Below are positions 5,911 to 7,636 of a stretch of 7,636 bases of DNA, in pieces (position 1 is the stretch's first letter; the number at the start of each line of letters is the position of its first letter). The notes under the pieces were generated by a model. That model ran no database searches. It saw only the letters and a list, made by a program, of their open reading frames with translations, and was not told where the DNA came from. The DNA is from Intestinimonas sp052065695 (GTDB lineage Bacteria; Bacillota; Clostridia; Oscillospirales; Oscillospiraceae). The position numbers and the translations under genes were made by a program. Location: positions 1-7,636 of the forward strand of contig NZ_JBQHTM010000082.1 of assembly GCF_052065695.1 (NCBI RefSeq), given 5' to 3'.

Positions 5911-5953
5911 GACAAACTGTATGTCCATGTGTGTGATTTCTGTGTGTTATACT
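5911..5953 (+). promoter_or_regulatory. Dyad-controlled promoter of the small membrane protein gene
   Basis: GACAAACTGTATGTC (5911-5925) is a near-perfect dyad: the 7-base arms around a central T differ at one pair. After 22 bases comes TATACT (5948-5953), preceded by TGT (5945-5947), an extended -10. No convincing -35 is present. The geometry matches the other three copies. Confidence 0.6.
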
Positions 5954-5998
5954 ATCTGCATAAACAATATGCCAAGCAATCAGAACGGAGGGTTTTAT

Positions 5999-6352
5999 AT
6001 GTGGGATTTGTTAGGGCTGTGTTTGATTATTGCAGTATTTGCTTTCATTTTTTGCTACAATGGGTGGCTGAAAGAACACTACGGTGTCTCGGCGTTTACA
6101 CCAGGTCGTATGATTGTAGGGACAGTAGATACATTCATTTGGATACTGCTGTTTGATGCAGATTCTGTGTGGGAAGCACTTCCTGGCATAGCAGTGGCTG
6201 GGATTATTTTACTGCTCTTACTGGGTGTCAATTATCAGCAGGTGAAAAACAGACGACAGGCAGTCATTATGACGCTATGGCATCTGGTGTGCGGTTTGGC
6301 GATCATTATGGTTTGGTATGAATGTGGACGGAACAGAAAGAAACGGAAGTGA
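5999..6352 (+). CDS. Small integral membrane protein, 117 aa
   Basis: The family is not recognised. There are three to four hydrophobic helices at about residues 3-20, 38-53, 60-78 and 88-107, with polar loops (NGWLKEHYG 21-29; NYQQVKNRRQ 78-87) and a very basic tail (RNRKKRK), which by the positive-inside rule should face the cytoplasm. ATG 5999 is preceded by GGAGGG (5987-5992) with a 6-base spacer; the longer in-frame start at 5909 has no such support and lies before the predicted promoter. It is a single-gene unit under a dyad promoter, divergent from the nuclease pair. No terminator is seen after the stop. Its presence under the same motif as cytoplasmic genes hints at a shared response, but the function is unknown. 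Confidence 0.75.
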   Translation: MWDLLGLCLIIAVFAFIFCYNGWLKEHYGVSAFTPGRMIVGTVDTFIWILLFDADSVWEALPGIAVAGIILLLLLGVNYQQVKNRRQAVIMTLWHLVCGLAIIMVWYECGRNRKKRK

Positions 6353-6396
6353 AGATATTTTCTGCCAACATACCACAAAACATTACTATTTTCACT

Positions 6397-6416
6397 TTGA
6401 TATACTCATATATCAA
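6397..6416. repeat. Inverted repeat just upstream of the 6503 promoter dyad
   Basis: TTGATATA-CTCA-TATATCAA is a perfect 8-bp inverted repeat ending 3 bases before the GACA dyad. It also contains TGATATACT, an extended -10 look-alike, so it could be an operator or a second promoter. Confidence 0.45.
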
Positions 6417-6419
6417 TAC

Positions 6420-6461
6420 GACATACGGTTGTCTGTTTGTTAAAATGAGTTGTGCTATACT
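6420..6461 (+). promoter_or_regulatory. Dyad-controlled promoter of the 91-aa gene
   Basis: GACATACGGTTGTC (6420-6433) is followed after 22 bases by TATACT (6456-6461) preceded by TGC (6453-6455). No -35 is found at 17 bases. It is almost identical to the dyad before the 248-aa gene. Confidence 0.6.
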
Positions 6462-6502
6462 TCTATTCGCACGAAAAACGAATTAAACATGGAGGGAATA
6501 CT

Positions 6503-6778
6503 ATGAAAGAGAATATGGAAGTTTTAATCATCAATCACGGCAAAACGACCAAAGTGTTGTTGGAAAATTATCCCGACCTTTATCAGCGTATCCAAACGGT
6601 GGAAAAATATTACAATGTGGACATCGTTGCCTGTACCTATCAACCAGCGGCAGGAAATCTTCTTACAATGAAGTACCAGCGTGCAGTGCAGAGCGTAGCG
6701 TTGCAGCCAAAGGCCAAAAATTGTTGTAAATCACCGACAGGCGATGGACATCATACATTGCATCGCAAGGTATCCTGA
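6503..6778 (+). CDS. Hypothetical protein, 91 aa, possibly truncated by a frameshift
   Basis: The gene has ATG 6503 after GGAGGG (6491-6496, 6-base spacer) and a dyad promoter, so it is very likely expressed. Residues 1-55 (MKENMEVLIINHGKTTKVLL and following) look like a compact alpha/beta fold with hydrophobic periodicity. Residues 70-91 (QPKAKNCCKSPTGDGHHTLH and the last three) look unlike a folded protein: basic, polar, with CC and HH pairs. In the +1 frame an open stretch at 6699-6872 reads more plausibly (for example MDIIHCIARYPELVHLV), so the original reading frame may have shifted near 6700. No family is recognised and no catalytic motif is seen. A strong hairpin follows 26 bases after the stop. 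Confidence 0.65.
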   Translation: MKENMEVLIINHGKTTKVLLENYPDLYQRIQTVEKYYNVDIVACTYQPAAGNLLTMKYQRAVQSVALQPKAKNCCKSPTGDGHHTLHRKVS

Positions 6779-6803
6779 ACTTGTACATCTTGTAACCACA
6801 CAA

Positions 6804-6845
6804 AAACTCCCGTCTGGTTTCCACGATGGAACCAGACGGGAGTTT
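6804..6845. terminator. Strong hairpin downstream of the 91-aa gene
   Basis: Arms 6804-6819 and 6830-6845 pair perfectly over 16 bp, plus three inner pairs past a bulged T. The plus-strand tail is short (GTTTCG); the minus-strand side has a T5 run (AGTTTTTGTG). It probably works as a terminator, perhaps better in the minus direction. Confidence 0.6.
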
Positions 6846-6872
6846 CGTATGCACCCGAAATCCGTCAGCTAA

Positions 6873-7168
6873 CAGATGATAAGTCATTTACTTCCTTATC
6901 ACTGTTAAACCAAGGGTTTTGAGGTTTTCAGTCTGGTTTTTTCATCCTTTTCCAAACCGAAAAATCATACTGAAATAAGTCGAATTGTAGGGGGTGTTTC
7001 ATTAACGACAAATGAATAGCAGAAAGGAACTCAAAGCCTTTTGATTTCAAGCACAGTAGAATATTGGATTTAGGCGGAGCCGTCACTTGTTTCAAGTGGC
7101 GGCTTTTGTCATTTCCAGGACTGCTGTGCAGGCACATGACAACACCAATTAGAAATGAGGTGAAGTCA
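6873..7168. other. Non-coding stretch before the ParA gene
   Basis: No credible gene is seen between the 91-aa gene with its hairpin and ParA. The stretch has AT-rich sequence with T-runs (for example GGTTTTTTC near 6936), a small inverted repeat TCAAA-gcct-TTTGA (7031-7044), and the hairpin at 7079-7107. It probably contains the boundary between the island and a GC-rich mobile-element fragment, since base composition rises sharply once ParA begins. No attachment-site pair could be identified. Confidence 0.4.
7079..7107 (+). terminator. Hairpin with T-tail upstream of ParA
   Basis: GCCGTCACTTG-TTT-CAAGTGGCGGC forms an 11-bp stem with one G-U-type pair, followed by TTTT. It looks like an intrinsic terminator or attenuator 60 bases before the ParA start, insulating or regulating it. 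Confidence 0.6.
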
Positions 7169-7519
7169 TTGAACACGCAAATCATCGCCATCGCCAACCA
7201 GAAAGGCGGCGTTGGCAAGACAACCACCTGCGCGAACCTGGGGATTGGGCTGGCGCAGGCCGGAAAGAAAGTGCTGCTGATCGACGGGGACCCGCAAGGC
7301 AGCCTGACCATCAGCCTGGGCCACCCCCAGCCGGACAAGCTGCCCTTTACCCTGTCCGACGCGATGGGCCGTATCCTGATGGACGAGCCGCTGCGCCCCG
7401 GAGAGGGTATCCTGCACCACCCGGAAGGCGTTGACCTGATGCCCGCCGACATCCAGCTCTCCGGCATGGAGGTCTCCCTGGTGAACGCCATGAGCCGTGA
7501 GACCATCCTGCGGCAGTAG
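7169..7519 (+). CDS. parA: ParA-family partition ATPase, truncated N-terminal part
   Basis: The 116 residues are the N-terminal part of a ParA/Soj ATPase, which drives segregation of plasmids or integrative elements. Deviant Walker A NQKGGVGKTT lies at residues 10-19, followed by VLLIDGDPQGSLT (35-47) with the Walker A' aspartates. ParA proteins are normally about 250-280 aa; here a TAG comes straight after LRQ, so the C-terminal half, including Walker B, is missing and the product is probably inactive. TTG 7169 is chosen because GAGGTG (7157-7162) lies 6 bases upstream; an in-frame ATG at 7136 is an alternative with a weaker site. The gene is much richer in G and C than the rest of the window and uses GC-rich codons, a sign of transfer. 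Sequence after about 7518 is of different composition. Confidence 0.85.
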   Translation: MNTQIIAIANQKGGVGKTTTCANLGIGLAQAGKKVLLIDGDPQGSLTISLGHPQPDKLPFTLSDAMGRILMDEPLRPGEGILHHPEGVDLMPADIQLSGMEVSLVNAMSRETILRQ

Positions 7520-7636
7520 CCACAAGCATTGCTTGCTACAATATGTTTGACCCCAAGAACGGTGTTGCGCTGGTAATGCTGTTCAGCGGTTCAAACCTAA
7601 GCTACAATGAAGAGGTAATCGGCCTTACGGGGCATT
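7501..7636 (+). CDS. Open frame of an unrelated gene joined to ParA (partial, no start)
   Basis: Frame 1 is open from 7501 to the end of the window. From about 7516 it has coding-like codons: VATSIACYNMFDPKNGVAL, continuing to ...EEVIGLTGH. It is out of frame with ParA and lacks any ribosome site or convincing start, so it looks like an internal piece of another gene fused by deletion or recombination. I do not recognise the family. A short perfect palindrome CAAGCA-T-TGCTTG (7523-7535) lies right at the junction. Confidence 0.4.

Noticed and set aside
126..6433. The repeated dyad as a CRISPR-like or integron-like repeat array
   Set aside because: Copies are far apart, occur in both orientations, and sit at a constant distance from -10 boxes, which fits an operator and not an array.
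6663..6887. A 74-codon minus-strand open frame with a protein-like stretch (KLPSGSIVETRREF)
   Set aside because: The stretch comes from the palindromic hairpin at 6804-6845, which reads similarly on both strands; no ribosome site or promoter supports it.
7136..7168. ATG 7136 as the start of ParA
   Set aside because: It is possible but has a weaker upstream ribosome site than TTG 7169, and would add 11 residues before the usual near-N-terminal Walker A motif.
6928..7525. Long minus-strand open frames opposite ParA
   Set aside because: GC-rich coding DNA commonly leaves open antisense frames; the ParA reading has a Walker A motif and a ribosome site.
7523..7535. CAAGCATTGCTTG as an attachment or resolution site
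   Set aside because: It is a short palindrome with no second copy or recombinase gene in the window; kept only as a note at the junction.

Overview
The window looks like an accessory island in the chromosome of a gut-type Firmicute (Clostridia, probably near Oscillospiraceae/Ruminococcaceae). This is an inference from strong AGGAGG-type ribosome sites, moderate base composition, short hypothetical genes in small alternating-strand units, and mobile-element debris at both edges. No rRNA, tRNA or CRISPR array is visible.

Layout. (1) Positions 1-124 are the end of an insertion sequence: the first 17 codons of a basic protein (minus strand), its promoter, and a hairpin that can hide its ribosome site. 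(2) Positions 166-2140 (minus strand) hold three genes read leftward: a 142-aa unknown protein, a 111-aa protein resembling the FliG C-terminal domain, and an ADP-ribosylglycohydrolase. (3) Positions 2374-3631 (plus) hold an overlapping pair: a 248-aa protein ending in a second FliG-C-like domain, and a 172-aa protein with two winged-helix segments. A perfect 21-bp hairpin ends this unit and the one facing it. (4) Positions 3738-5824 (minus) hold a translationally coupled nuclease pair: a PD-(D/E)XK-type protein followed by a beta-CASP/metallo-beta-lactamase protein of RNase J type. (5) Positions 5999-6778 (plus) hold two separately promoted small genes, a membrane protein and a 91-aa unknown. 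(6) Positions 7169-7636 hold the start of a GC-rich ParA ATPase that stops abruptly and joins an unrelated open frame, so a rearrangement junction lies near 7517.

The main unifying observation is a 14-15-bp GACA...TGTC dyad that recurs upstream of four transcription units (2140 minus, 2374 plus, 5999 plus, 6503 plus). Each copy lies 22-23 bases before an extended -10 (TGC/TGT followed by TATACT or TACGAT), with no good -35. That puts the dyad centre near -42, the classic class II activator position. The units seem to form a small regulon of otherwise unrelated accessory genes, and the tandem winged-helix protein is the obvious local candidate for its regulator. A fifth, orphan copy abuts the insertion-sequence end. 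The nuclease pair instead has a conventional TTGTAT-17-TATAAT promoter.

The best candidates for an undescribed system are this dyad-controlled gene set with its FliG-like proteins and ADP-ribosylglycohydrolase, and, separately, the nuclease pair. All functional statements rest on motifs read by eye; no database search was possible.
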